The notes under the pieces are model-generated. The model was not told the origin of the DNA. It saw nothing but the letters and a program-made list of their open reading frames with translations, and ran no database searches. A DNA stretch of 33,173 nt from Thiomonas sp. GTDB taxonomy: Bacteria > Pseudomonadota > Gammaproteobacteria > Burkholderiales > Burkholderiaceae. Each line of letters opens with the position of its first letter. Position 1 is the first letter of the stretch. The stretch covers positions 1-33,173 of the forward strand of contig DAIAZB010000399.1 in assembly GCA_027443745.1 (NCBI GenBank). The letters are read 5' to 3'. Made by a program: the position numbers and the translations under genes. This document shows, piece after piece, positions 1 through 9,225 of the stretch.

Positions 1-67
1 AGCGGGAGTCGAACCCGCGACAGACGACTTATCAGGTCGTTGCTCTACCCGACTGAGCTATCCAGTG
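1..67 (-). tRNA. tRNA-Ile (anticodon GAU), 3' end beyond the window edge
   Basis: On the minus strand the cloverleaf can be followed arm by arm. The 5' acceptor strand is CACTGGA, then TA. The D arm is GCTC/GAGC around a loop with the conserved GG. The anticodon stem is ACGAC/GTCGT with loop CTGATAA, giving U33 and anticodon GAU for isoleucine. A short variable loop follows, then T stem GCGGG/CCCGC with loop TTCGACT. Only the first base of the 3' acceptor strand (T) is inside the window; it would have to continue as CCAGTG. Its sequence is unlike the usual rrn-operon tRNA-Ile, and it abuts another tRNA-like element, as in plasmid tRNA islands. Confidence 0.8.
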
Positions 68-120
68 GAGGCCATCCAGGAATCGAACCTGGCACCTTGC
101 GATGCGATCCATCGATGGCC
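66..120 (-). tRNA. shortened tRNA-like element lacking a D arm
   Basis: On the minus strand GGCCAT (120-115) can pair with ATGGCC (75-70) as a 6-bp acceptor stem. Between them lie a hairpin CGATG-GATCG-CATCG (114-100), a linker CAAGGTG, and a textbook T arm CCAGG-TTCGATT-CCTGG (92-76). The 3' end continues T-CCA, so the CCA tail is encoded (68-66) and shares two bases with the start of the next tRNA. No D arm is present and the middle loop lacks U33, so this is more likely a deletion relic than a working tRNA. The T arm and CCA are clear; the overall fold is inferred. Confidence 0.45.
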
Positions 121-193
121 GAGGTATCCACCGCTTCCGGCGACGCGGCATGGACGGCATCGACGAGCTTGCGCCCGGATGCCGCCCACCGGC

Positions 194-209
194 GGGGTTC
201 ACGAACCCC
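194..209. repeat. short inverted repeat GGGGTTC/GAACCCC
   Basis: A perfect 7-bp inverted repeat with a 2-base centre (194-200 and 203-209) lies between the tRNA-like element and the partial reading frame at 262-347. It could be a small hairpin or a binding site. There is no T tract, so a factor-independent terminator is not supported. The rest of 121-261 shows no convincing gene. Confidence 0.4.
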
Positions 210-261
210 TGGCCCGTGAGCGTTCGCCTTGTTCGGCAGACTCTGTGGCGCCTGGGCCTCA

Positions 262-347
262 TCAGCTCAGGCGCGATCCCTTCGGCAGGCGCGAGGCCAG
301 CCACTCGTGCACGTCCGCGCGGATGTGCTGTGAACGCTGGCCAGGAA
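262..347 (-). pseudogene. 3' remnant of an unknown gene cut by the IS21 element
   Basis: On the minus strand an open frame comes out of the left end of the IS21-family element and reads SQHIRADVHEWLASRLPKGS before ending shortly after at a TGA (264-262). Its composition looks protein-like, unlike the arginine-rich shadow frames around it. Only about 28 codons remain outside the IS, so no family can be named. It may be the carboxyl end of a host gene disrupted by the element. The alternative is a chance open stretch. Confidence 0.3.
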
Positions 348-380
348 CCGCCTCTATTCGCCGGTGAGGTGGCGGTTTTG
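348..380 (+). repeat. left inverted repeat of IS21-family element
   Basis: CCGCCTCTATTCGCCGGTGA and the following bases to 380 match the reverse complement of 3873-3905 with only three mismatches over about 33 bases. Outside this span the two flanks no longer match, which sets the approximate end of the element. Confidence 0.85.
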
Positions 381-440
381 ATGCACGGCAGGTTCAGCCG
401 AACAGTGCCTGTTGGTCTGACTTTGCTTTGATCGGGGTGT

Positions 441-480
441 GCGCCTGCCTGGCCGCCCTGCAGGGCGGCCAGGCAGGCGC
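441..480. repeat. perfect 40-bp palindrome in the IS21 leader
   Basis: Bases 441-460 (starting GCGCCTGCCT) are exactly the reverse complement of 461-480, with no central spacer. It lies about 60 bases inside the left end and 200 bases before the first gene of the element. A weaker hairpin CGTCGG/CCGACG follows at 529-546. No T tract follows, so a simple terminator is unlikely. It may bind transposase, fold into an RNA hairpin that shields the genes from outside transcription, or form a cruciform. The remainder of 381-680 shows no convincing gene. Confidence 0.9.
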
Positions 481-680
481 GGGCGACGCAGCGGGCTCGA
501 GCAGTGACGGGGATGTCGGCGCTCACGCCGTCGGTGTGTGCCGACGTCGCTGTGGGCACGCCACGGTACAACGCGGGCGATGCCGAAGAAGGTGGGCACG
601 GCAGCGGTCTCTCTCGCCGGGCAAGCTTGACGACCGTACCGCGCCCTACACCGTGCCGATGAAGGCGGTGCCATAGCAGT

Positions 681-1236
681 GTGGCGCGCTGGGACGAGTC
701 CGTCCAGCACTTCGGTTGTGCCGGGGTGCGCATGGACCGACCCGCCCGTCTGTACCTGTGCGCGCGATGCCGCATCCAGGTCATCCTGTGCAGCCGCTGC
801 GACCGCGGCAACCGCTACTGCGGCCGACAGTGCCGGCATCAGGCCCGTGAGCAGGCGCGGCGTGAGGCCGCACAGCGCTACCAGCGCTCCTGGAGCGGGC
901 GCATCGCGCACGCGCAGCGCTCGCGTCGTTGGCGCCAGCGCCGTGCGGCCCATGACGCAGTCTGCGGTACAGGTGTCGACGCACATAACGTGACGCACCA
1001 GGGTTGCCGACCGGGGGTGGCCGCTGCTCCACTGGTGGCATGGACACACGACAGCGCCACCGTCGCCGCTGCCGACACGGCAGCCGACATCACCGCGCAG
1101 GGCACGCCGCAGCAACTCGCCATCGTCACACTCACCACGGTCGCCCCCTGCTGGACCTGCCGCCGCTGCGGCCAGCGACAACCCGCGGCGCTGCGTCTGG
1201 TCTTCGTGCGTCACGGCGCGGGAGCCAGGCGGCGCC

Positions 1237-1253
<17 letters not shown>
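681..1253 (+). CDS. zinc-ribbon accessory protein of the IS21 element
   Basis: This 190-residue protein starts at GTG (MARWDES...). Near residues 26-53 it has paired cysteines, CARC, CSRC and CGRQC, in the run LCARCRIQVILCSRCDRGNR followed by YCGRQC. This is a compact treble-clef or zinc-ribbon pattern likely to bind one or two zinc ions. An arginine- and glutamine-rich stretch follows (QAREQARREAAQRYQRSWSG) that could contact nucleic acid. A second CxxC pair (CWTCRRC) lies near residue 166. It overlaps istA by 17 bases, so it is probably co-translated with the transposase genes. From memory, similar proteins accompany some IS21-type elements in Cupriavidus and Ralstonia relatives; their role is unknown. 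A regulatory or targeting function is inference only. Confidence 0.7.
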
Positions 1254-2770
<1,517 letters not shown>

Positions 2771-2778
<8 letters not shown>

Positions 2779-3574
2779 AGCCGCCCCGACGCAGACCGAG
2801 CTGCGCGAGCACGCCGGCGCACTGCGCCTGCACGGCCTGCAGGCCCACTGGGCCGAGGTCATGGCTCAGCCTGAGCACGCGCGCTGGGTGGCGCAGATGC
2901 TGTCCTGGGAGGCCGCCGAACGAGGCCGGCGGAGTCTGGAGCGGCGGCTGCGCGCAGCGCACATCGGCCGCTTCAAGCCGCTGGCGGACTTCGACTGGGC
3001 CTGGCCCAGGAGCATCGACCGCGGGGCGGTGGAGGAGCTGATGACGCTGGACTTCCTCAAGGACGCCAGCAACGTCGTGCTGGTCGGCCCCAACGGGGTG
3101 GGCAAGACGATGTGCGCGTGCAACCTGGGCTACCAGGCGGTGCTGGCCGGGCATACGGTGCTGTTCATCACGGCGGGCAACCTGCTGGGTGAATTGGCCG
3201 CGCTGGACAGCGACTCGGCCCTGCGCAGGAAGCTGCGTCAGTACGCCGCGCCGGACCTGTTGCTCATCGACGAGGTGGGCTACCTGTCGTACTCGAACCG
3301 GCACGCTGATCTGCTGTTCGAGTTGGTCAGCCGGCGCTACCAGCACAAGAGCACGGTGGTGACCACGAACCGCGCCTTCGCCGAGTGGGGCGAGGTCTTC
3401 CCCAACGCGGCCTGCGTGGTCTCGTTGATCGACCGGCTGATGCACCGGGCCGAGGTCGTTCGCATCGACGGCGCCTCGTACCGCGCCAAGGAGGCCGATG
3501 AGCGCGATGCACTGCGCAAGGTCGAGCGGGCGGCCAAGGCGTCGATCTCGCGCTCGCGAAAGGCCGTTCGATGA
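2771..3574 (+). CDS. istB: IS21-family helper ATPase IstB
   Basis: This 267-residue AAA+ ATPase assists IstA in target selection and transposition. A Walker A motif GPNGVGKT (about residues 106-113) and Walker B LLLIDEVGYL (about 160-169) are clear, followed by the sensor-like VVTTNRAFAEWGEVF. The amino-terminal helical region (residues 10-80) is the usual IstA-contacting part, and the carboxyl end is rich in Arg and Lys. The start ATG lies within the last codons of istA in another frame, the standard arrangement for coupled translation. Length and motifs are those of an intact protein. Confidence 0.95.
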
Positions 3575-3789
3575 GCGCGCACCCGTCGTCGGCGCCGCCG
3601 ACATCGACAGCGGCGTCACTCATGCCGCGGCACTGGACGCCTGAGCAAGCCCTGGCGGTCTTCGAGTGCTTGCAGGCGCTGCGACAAGCGCTGTGGTCCG
3701 CGTACGGCACCGAGGTGCAGCAGGCCTGGCGCGAGCAACTCGTTCCTGACGGGCCGCCGCCCGAGTTCGACCCCGACGAACCGTTCTGA
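3571..3789 (+). CDS. small IS21-associated protein, unknown function
   Basis: A 72-residue acidic protein begins with an ATG that overlaps the istB stop as ATGA, so it is read by translational coupling. Its amino end is rich in Ser, Ala and Pro. The middle (PRHWTPEQALAVFECLQALR) predicts a helix, and the end DPDEPF is acidic. No known domain is recognised. Its position inside the inverted repeats and its coupled start argue that it belongs to the transposon and is expressed with istAB. A partner of the zinc-ribbon protein or of IstB is possible but speculative. Confidence 0.65.
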   Translation: MSAHPSSAPPTSTAASLMPRHWTPEQALAVFECLQALRQALWSAYGTEVQQAWREQLVPDGPPPEFDPDEPF

Positions 3790-3820
3790 ACGGCCATCGC
3801 CGGCTGCCCACACGAACCAC

Positions 3821-3846
3821 CAGATGGCCCCTCGCGGGGCCATCTG
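3821..3846. terminator. 11-bp hairpin after the last IS21 gene
   Basis: CAGATGGCCCC and GGGGCCATCTG form a perfect 11-bp stem around the loop TCGC, 31 bases past the stop of the last transposon gene and just inside the right inverted repeat. The lack of a T run makes it an atypical terminator. It could stop transcription leaving the element or protect the mRNA end. Confidence 0.5.
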
Positions 3847-3872
3847 CACTTCGTCATCTCGGCCCCTCAACG

Positions 3873-3905
3873 CAAAACCGCCACCTCGCCAGCGAATAGA
3901 GACGG
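3873..3905 (-). repeat. right inverted repeat of IS21-family element
   Basis: This stretch (CAAAACCGCCACCTCGCCAG onward to 3905) is the reverse complement of 348-380 apart from three mismatches. It marks the right boundary of the element, where the older istA fragment begins. Confidence 0.85.
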
Positions 3906-3907
3906 AT

Positions 3908-4180
3908 CTACACCGGCGCCAACACGTGGGCGAAGTCGGCCTCGACCACCTGGGTCTCGGCGATGCTGCGTCCGAGCAGCCGGCGCTCCAAGGCGGCCTC
4001 GTCGAGGTCGACCACGGTGGCCCAGTCCAGGCCGGCGGCGCCGGCCAGGCCGAGGTACTTGGCCACGACGCCCTTGGAGATGGCGAGGCTCCGCGCGATG
4101 GCCTCGTGCGACAGCGCCGCGCTGTACTTGAGTCTGAGGATGTCCTTGATCATGCGTATGTCCATTCGTTGCTGCGGCAT
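3908..4180 (-). pseudogene. istA: istA amino-terminal fragment
   Basis: Ninety residues beginning MPQQRMDIRMIKDILRLKYS match the IS21 IstA amino end: a first helix followed by a helix-turn-helix (ALSHEAIARSLAISKGVVAK). The frame runs into a TAG beside the inverted repeat of the inserted IS21-family element, so the catalytic DDE core is lost. A GGAG seven bases before the ATG is a plausible ribosome site. It may still produce a short DNA-binding fragment, but no function is claimed. Confidence 0.8.
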
Positions 4181-4297
4181 CGGCGGCTCCGGCCAAAAGG
4201 CCGTGACGCTATGCCGCCGCGGTGGTTCATACGCAACACCAGCACCGAGCCCTTGACAGGCCGGCGACCGCCTTCAGGCGGCTACCAAACGTCCGCC

Positions 4298-4384
4298 GGT
4301 CACATCACCGAAATGACCGGTCACGCTCCCGAATTCGGCGGTCACGATGCCGAAACGGTCGGTCACGCTCTGCCGAAATACGCA
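4298..4384 (-). repeat. four 21-bp-spaced repeats at the IS21 end
   Basis: GGTCAC occurs at 4298, 4319, 4340 and 4361, exactly 21 bases apart. Each copy is followed by a CCGAA-type motif, and the last runs into the terminal bases. Read on the minus strand the unit is about TTTCGG-N5-GTGACC. Regular two-turn spacing is expected for multiple transposase-binding sites on one DNA face at an IS21 end. Confidence 0.85.
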
Positions 4385-4865
4385 TCTGCAGCGATTGCTG
4401 GACCGCGGCGTCATGGCGGTGCCTGGCTTCGAGCAGCAAGGCGGGCCCTTCCGTGGACACGAGGGGCGGGTGGTGGACCTGCAAGGTCCAGTCGCGCTTG
4501 GTGACTTGAGCCCGTCGGAACGCGCCACGCTGGCCGCGACCTACTGTGCCCAGGTCACGACTTGGGCGGTGGACGAACTGGGCGGCTCGGGCCCGGTAGT
4601 AGTGGAAGGGCCGTTCGCGCACAACGCGGTCTACACGCGGGCGCTGGCGCAGCTGTGCGGCGCTTCACCTGTGTTCACCAGCACTGACGCACTCGAAGGT
4701 ACCGCCCGGGGCGCCTGGATGCTGACTCACTGGACCGAACCTGGCATCAGTGCGCCTGCCATTGCACGGGTGCCCCCCGCCGACGTACCGGGCTTGCAGG
4801 CTCTGCACCAACGCTGGCTGGCTGCAACCAGGCAGTGGGCTAGCCATGAGCCGCTGACAAGATGA
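4385..4865 (+). pseudogene. FGGY-family carbohydrate kinase, 3' fragment
   Basis: The frame reads LQRLLDRGVMAVPGFEQQGG and later WAVDELGGSGPVVVEGPFAH and ALEGTARGAWMLTHW. These are features of the carboxyl ATPase half of FGGY sugar kinases, most like L-fuculokinase-type members. About 160 residues remain out of the roughly 450-500 of a full kinase. The amino half, with the sugar-binding domain and the first phosphate loop, was removed by the older IS21 insertion at 4384. An upstream ATG within the IS could allow translation, but the product could not be an active kinase. The convergent LysR gene ends 24 bases further on. Confidence 0.75.
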
Positions 4866-4889
4866 ACACGTTTGCGCCGACCGCCGAAC

Positions 4890-5819
4890 TCAAGCGTCCA
4901 AGTCACCCCCAAGGCCGCATTGGGCAAACACCGCTCCGCGCTCCAACGTGAACGCCTTTAGCAGCCGCTGCCCCGCCGACAGCGGCGTGTCGCGGCGCGT
5001 CAGCACGCACCAGTCCAGGTACTTGGGCATGTCTGCCACGTCCAGACGCAGGATGCGGCCGGTCGCCAGTTCCGTCTGCACCGTGTGCGCGGACACAAAG
5101 CTGATGCCCATGCCGGCCATCACGGCCGCTTTCACGCCTTCAGTGCCCTGGATCTCCACGTCCACCTGCACCTGCAGGCGCTGCACCTGCAGCAGGTGCT
5201 CCAGGAAGCTGCGTGTGGCCGAGCCTTGCTCGCGAAAGATGAAGGCCTCGCCGCGCAGGTCCTGCCAGGTCAGGCCGCGGCGATCAGCCAGTGCATGGCC
5301 CGGCGCGCACACCAGCAGGTGCGGGTGGCGGGCGAAAACTTCCGCTTCCACATCAGCTTCTGCGGGCGGGTAGCCGCCAATCAGCAGGTCCAGGCGGCGG
5401 TCGGCCAGCAGGGTCAGCAACTTGTCTCGGCGGTCCAGCGTGAGCTTCAGGCGCAGGTCCGGGTGCTGGCGGCGGAAGTCGGCCAGCAGCGTGGGCATGA
5501 AGTACTGCGAAGGCGACACCAGGCCCAGGTGCAGCTGGCCGCGGAAGCGCCCGTCCAGCGTGGACAAGGCGTCGTCGGCCACGCTCACCTGGGCCAGGAT
5601 GACGCGCGTGTGGCGCAGCAGTTCTTCGCCGGCGTCGGTCAGGCGGATGGGCCGGGCTTGAGTGTCGAAGAGGCGCAGTGCCGTCTCGTCTTCCAGCTGT
5701 TTGATCTGCTGCGACACGGCGCTCTGCGTCATGCCCAGCAACTCGCCCGCGCGCGAGTAGCTGCCCGTGGTGGCTGCGGCTTCAAAGACCCGCAGCCCGC
5801 GCAGCGTGAGGTTACGCAT
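4890..5819 (-). CDS. LysR-family transcriptional regulator
   Basis: This 309-residue protein has a winged helix-turn-helix at residues 3-62 (TLRGLRVFEAAATTGSYSRA, GMTQSAVSQQIKQLEDE) and a LysR substrate-binding fold from about residue 90. The pattern is CbbR/CysB-like in its amino half. The start ATG overlaps the end of the hydrolase gene by 8 bases, so it is the last gene of the minus-strand catabolic operon. Most LysR genes are divergent from their target; here co-transcription means its level would follow the operon. It probably senses an intermediate of the pathway, but the ligand cannot be read from sequence. Confidence 0.9.
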   Translation of the reverse strand: MRNLTLRGLRVFEAAATTGSYSRAGELLGMTQSAVSQQIKQLEDETALRLFDTQARPIRLTDAGEELLRHTRVILAQVSVADDALSTLDGRFRGQLHLGLVSPSQYFMPTLLADFRRQHPDLRLKLTLDRRDKLLTLLADRRLDLLIGGYPPAEADVEAEVFARHPHLLVCAPGHALADRRGLTWQDLRGEAFIFREQGSATRSFLEHLLQVQRLQVQVDVEIQGTEGVKAAVMAGMGISFVSAHTVQTELATGRILRLDVADMPKYLDWCVLTRRDTPLSAGQRLLKAFTLERGAVFAQCGLGGDLDA

Positions 5820-6699
5820 GCCGCCTCACGAAGTCGGAAACGGGCGCGGCCAGGCTCTCGTCGCCGGTATTCAGCGCCACCGTCTGCGAGAAGTGGTTGT
5901 GGTCGCGCACGCACAGCAGTTCCGGCTGGAAACCGTGCTGGGCGGTCAGGCGCGCGAACAGGTCGCCAGCCTGCACCTGCATCTGCAGCAGGTCGCGTTC
6001 CGCATAGCTGATGAGCAGGGGCAAGGGCTTGGCGTCAATCTGCTCCACGATGCTGACGGAGGTCAGCGCGGTCGCGTCGTCGGTGCCGAAGTAGGCGTCG
6101 TTGCGCGGGTCAGGCGTGTCCACGCCAAACGGTGCGCGGGCCAGGCGTTCCAGTCTGGCGTGGTAGGGGCCGGAAGCCAGAATGGCACCCCGCACGCCGG
6201 CCGCCGTGTCCACGCCGAAGCGGCGCTGCAGCACGGCCGCCGCCACATGCGCCGCGCCGGCGGATTCGCCCATGAGCACAATGCGCCACGGGTCGCCGCC
6301 GAAGCGGCCAGCGTGTTCTGCCAGCCAGTGCACCACGGCAGCCACGTCCTGCGGGCCGCTGGGCCAGCGGCTGTCCGGGGCCAGGCGGTAGTTCGGTGCC
6401 ACGGTGACGAAGCCTTCGCGCGCGAAGCGGTAGCCGGCATTGGCCTTGGCTGCCTTGTCTCCACGGATGAAGCCGCCGCCGTGCACGCAAACCAGCACGG
6501 GCCGGGGCCCGCTGGCGGCTGCGGTAGGCTGGTAGATGTCCAGTGCGTGGCGCTCGTGCACGCCATAGCGCTCATCCTGATGGACCTGCACGCCGCCCTT
6601 GGGCTGCGCGGCCAGCAGCGGCGCGTACAGGGCCTGCACCTGGGGCAGGTTGAAGCCGGCGCCCAGGGCGCGCAGGCGGAGGGCGAACTCGTCGGTCAT
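5812..6699 (-). CDS. alpha/beta hydrolase, hormone-sensitive-lipase-like
   Basis: This 295-residue enzyme has the HGGG oxyanion motif at residues 73-76 (VCVHGGGFIRGD), the nucleophile elbow GESAG with Ser146, an acid at about Asp236 (SYAERD) and His near 267-269 (RDHNHF). This is the arrangement of HSL/esterase and kynurenine-formamidase-like hydrolases. It probably cleaves an ester, thioester or amide made or imported by the pathway. No signal peptide is visible, so it is cytoplasmic. It lies 21 bases past the solute receptor gene and overlaps the LysR gene by 8 bases, so all three appear to be co-transcribed. Confidence 0.88.
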   Translation of the reverse strand: MTDEFALRLRALGAGFNLPQVQALYAPLLAAQPKGGVQVHQDERYGVHERHALDIYQPTAAASGPRPVLVCVHGGGFIRGDKAAKANAGYRFAREGFVTVAPNYRLAPDSRWPSGPQDVAAVVHWLAEHAGRFGGDPWRIVLMGESAGAAHVAAAVLQRRFGVDTAAGVRGAILASGPYHARLERLARAPFGVDTPDPRNDAYFGTDDATALTSVSIVEQIDAKPLPLLISYAERDLLQMQVQAGDLFARLTAQHGFQPELLCVRDHNHFSQTVALNTGDESLAAPVSDFVRRHA

Positions 6700-6720
6700 G
6701 TCGGCTGCTGCTCCATGGCC

Positions 6721-7695
6721 TCACTCCGGCAGCACGCCGATCTCGTTGGTGATGGCCTGCCAGCGCGCGCTCTCGCTGCGCAGGAAGGCGCCCACCGCGT
6801 CCACGCCCATGCGGCCGTCCACCAGTGGTCCGATGGTGCCGATGCGCTCGGCCACGTCCTTGTCGGCCAGCAGTGCGTTGATGTCGCGGTTGCTGCGCTC
6901 GATGGCCGCGGCCGGCGTCCCGGTGGGCGCGACCACGGCGAACCAGTCCACCATGTCGAAGCCGGACAGCTTTTCGGCCAGGGCCGGCACGCTGTCCCAG
7001 CCGGCCACGCGCTTGGCGGCGGTGGTGGCCAACAGGCGCAGCTTGCCCTGGCGCACCTGCGGCGCGGTGCTGGCCAGGTCGGCCACCATGGCGTCCACGT
7101 GGCCGCCCATCAGGTCGGTGCTGCCCTGGCCCACCTTGGCATAGGCCACCAGGTTGGCGGCGGCCTGGGTGCGGGCGTTGAAGAGGCGCGCGATCATGCC
7201 GCTGAAGGTGCGCGGGCCTTCGTTGCCCACGCTCACGGTACCGGGCTTGGCTTTGGACCGGGCGATGAAGTCGTCCACGCTGGAGATGGGCGAGTCCGCG
7301 CGCACCAGCAGCGCGAAAGGGCTGCGCGCGATGAAGGCCACGGGCACGAAGTCCTTGGCCGGGTCGTCGGGCAGGGTCTTGAAGAGCAGCGGGTTGGTGA
7401 CCAGCGCCGCGGTCGTGGCGAAGTAGAAGGTGCCGCCGTCTGGCGCGGACCGCGCTGCCGCCTGCGCGCCGATGGTGTTCTGGCCGCCCGGCTTGTTCTC
7501 GATGACGATGGACTGCCCCCAGAGATTGCTCAGGCGGTCGGAAAGGATGCGCGCCACGTTGTCCGGGCCCGAACCGGGCGGCTGCGACAGCACCCACTTC
7601 ACGGGCTTGTCGGGCCAGGCCTGGGCACGGGCAGCGGGGAAGGCGGCACCGGCGGCCAGGGCCAGGGTGGCGTGCGTGAAGTGGCGGCGTTGCAT
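6721..7695 (-). CDS. Bug-family tripartite tricarboxylate transporter receptor
   Basis: This 324-residue periplasmic binding protein starts at the ATG at 7695, 6 bases after GGGAGA; a longer upstream frame is not coding. The leader MQRRHFTHATLALAAGAAFP ends near AARAQ. It contains a twin-arginine pair, so either Sec or Tat export is possible. The mature part begins AWPDKPVKWVLSQPPGSGPD and has the two lobes of the TctC/Bug family, including GAQAAARSAPDG and the ADLASTAPQVRQG region. Members bind carboxylates, often aromatic. Membrane partners TctA and TctB are not in the window, so it may use a transporter encoded elsewhere, as many Bug proteins do. Confidence 0.92.
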   Translation of the reverse strand: MQRRHFTHATLALAAGAAFPAARAQAWPDKPVKWVLSQPPGSGPDNVARILSDRLSNLWGQSIVIENKPGGQNTIGAQAAARSAPDGGTFYFATTAALVTNPLLFKTLPDDPAKDFVPVAFIARSPFALLVRADSPISSVDDFIARSKAKPGTVSVGNEGPRTFSGMIARLFNARTQAAANLVAYAKVGQGSTDLMGGHVDAMVADLASTAPQVRQGKLRLLATTAAKRVAGWDSVPALAEKLSGFDMVDWFAVVAPTGTPAAAIERSNRDINALLADKDVAERIGTIGPLVDGRMGVDAVGAFLRSESARWQAITNEIGVLPE

Positions 7696-7727
7696 GCGGG
7701 TCTCCCTTGAGAGGACTTCTCTGGACT

Positions 7728-9223
7728 TCACTGCCGGCTGGCCTGCCAGGCGTGCAGCAGTGCTTGCAGGCCCGTGGCGTCTGCTGCGCTGCCGAAGACG
7801 TAGTGGTCCGGCCGCACCAGCGCGGCGTGCACGCCGTGGCGCTGCATCCACAGCGCCACCACGCCTTCGGTTTCCGGCTCGCGGGCCAGGTTCAGCGCGG
7901 TCACGCCGGCCGGGGCATCGGCGGGCAGCGTGCCGTCGCTCACTAGGCGCCAGCCGCAGCCGTGCAGCTGGTCCATCAGCACTCCGTCGCGCAGCCGCGG
8001 CTGCGGGAACAGCGTGCCGGCGCCGGGGCTGGTGAACAGCAGCCCGGTGGTGAGCGGCGGCAGCACGTCCTGCCGCGGCGTGTCCTTGTGACCACACCGC
8101 CGCAGTCGGCCAGCAGCTTGGCGTCACGCGCGCGGGCCTTGGCTGGGTCGCGTTCGCAGATGACGGCGCCAACGCCCTTGATGCGGCTGGTGAGTTCGCG
8201 CACATGGGCCTTGCGTTCCTGGCCATAGCTGTCCAGCAGGCGCTCGGCGGCGTCGCCGCGCACGCTGCCGTTCAACGCGGACGTCAGCTTCCAGGCCAGG
8301 TTGGCCACGTCACGCACCCCCTGGCACATGCCCTGGCCCAGGAAGGGCGGCTGCATGTGGGCGGCGTCTCCTGCCAGGAAGACACGGCCTTCGCGCCAGC
8401 GCTCGGCCACCAGGGCGTGGAAGCGGTAGCTGCTTTGGCGCCACAGCTCGCCGTCGGTGGGCGTGAGCCAGCGTTGCAGCAGCTGCCTGGTGCGTTCCGG
8501 CGTGGCGGCTTCGGCCGGGTCTTCGCCCGGCTGCAGGCTGATCTCCCAGCGCCGGTGGTTCTGGGGGCCGATGACCAGGGTGCAGGGCCGCTCGGGCTCG
8601 CAGTACTGCACGCTGGTCTTGGGCAGCTTGGCCAGGCCCTGCTCATTGCACAGCACGTCCACCACCAGCCAGGGCTCGTCGAAGTCCAGGTCTTCCAGCG
8701 GAATGCCCAGGCTGCCGCGCAGGGCGCTGCCGCCGCCGTCGCAGGCCACGGCGTAGGCCGCACGCACGGTACTGCCGTCGGCGTACTGCAGCGTCACGCC
8801 GTCGGCGTCCTGCGTGAAGCCGGTCATGGCCAGGCCCAGCGCCAGGGTCACGCCGGGCAGCGCGGCAACGCGCTCGCGCAGGATGCGCTCCACCGGCGGC
8901 TGCGTGAACACCACGGAAGGCATGTAGCCCTGCGGGAAGGGCGGCTTCACCATGGTCATGCGGCGGATCAGCTGTCCGTCCACGCCGAAGTACTCGGAAT
9001 TGGTGAAGGGCTCGCAGAACGGCATGACCGCGTCGATGACGCCGATTTGCTGGAACACGCGCAGGATCTCGTGGTCCAGCGCGATGGCGCGCGGGATCTC
9101 GTACACACCCGGCAACCGGTCGCAGATGTGGACCCTGACGCCGGCCTGGCCCAGCAGCGCCGCCAGCACCACGCCGGCCGGGCCGCAGCCGACGATGGCG
9201 ACGTCCACGAGGTGCATGACCAT
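7728..9223 (-). pseudogene. FAD-dependent aromatic monooxygenase (MhpA-like), frameshifted
   Basis: The first part begins MVMHLVDVAIVGCGPAGVVL, a GxGxxG FAD-binding fold. It continues with the DG motif in YAVACDGGGSALRG and the second FAD motif VFLAGDAAHMQPPFLGQG. Near 8085-8095 the frame breaks after LLADCGGV, and the rest continues in another frame as KDTPRQDVLPPLTTGLLF through to LQALLHAWQASRQ. With one base restored the product would be about 498 residues, normal for the class A flavoprotein hydroxylases such as MhpA and PheA/TfdB. The substrate is probably a phenolic acid. Its start is 2 bases after the preceding hydrolase stop. The break may be real or a sequencing error. Confidence 0.85.
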
Positions 9224-9225
9224 CT

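Larger units (their letters stand above)
3906..4384 (-). mobile_element. left-end remnant of a second, older IS21-family element
   Basis: The segment holds the terminal repeat array and the first 90 codons of an istA gene on the minus strand, and stops where the other IS21 element begins. The outer end is taken as 4384, because on the minus strand the sequence starts TGCGTATTTCGG (IS21 ends commonly start with TG) and the sugar-kinase frame resumes at 4386. The remainder of this istA and its istB are absent from the window, so the element is dead. Confidence 0.8.

Noticed and set aside
428..676. Open frame of 82 codons through the 40-bp palindrome
   Set aside because: Composition looks random and it lacks a ribosome site; the palindrome itself is the better explained feature.
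5767..7710. Plus-strand 647-codon open frame opposite the LysR, hydrolase and Bug genes
   Set aside because: His/Gln/Gly-rich composition typical of an antisense shadow; the minus strand carries three clear families.
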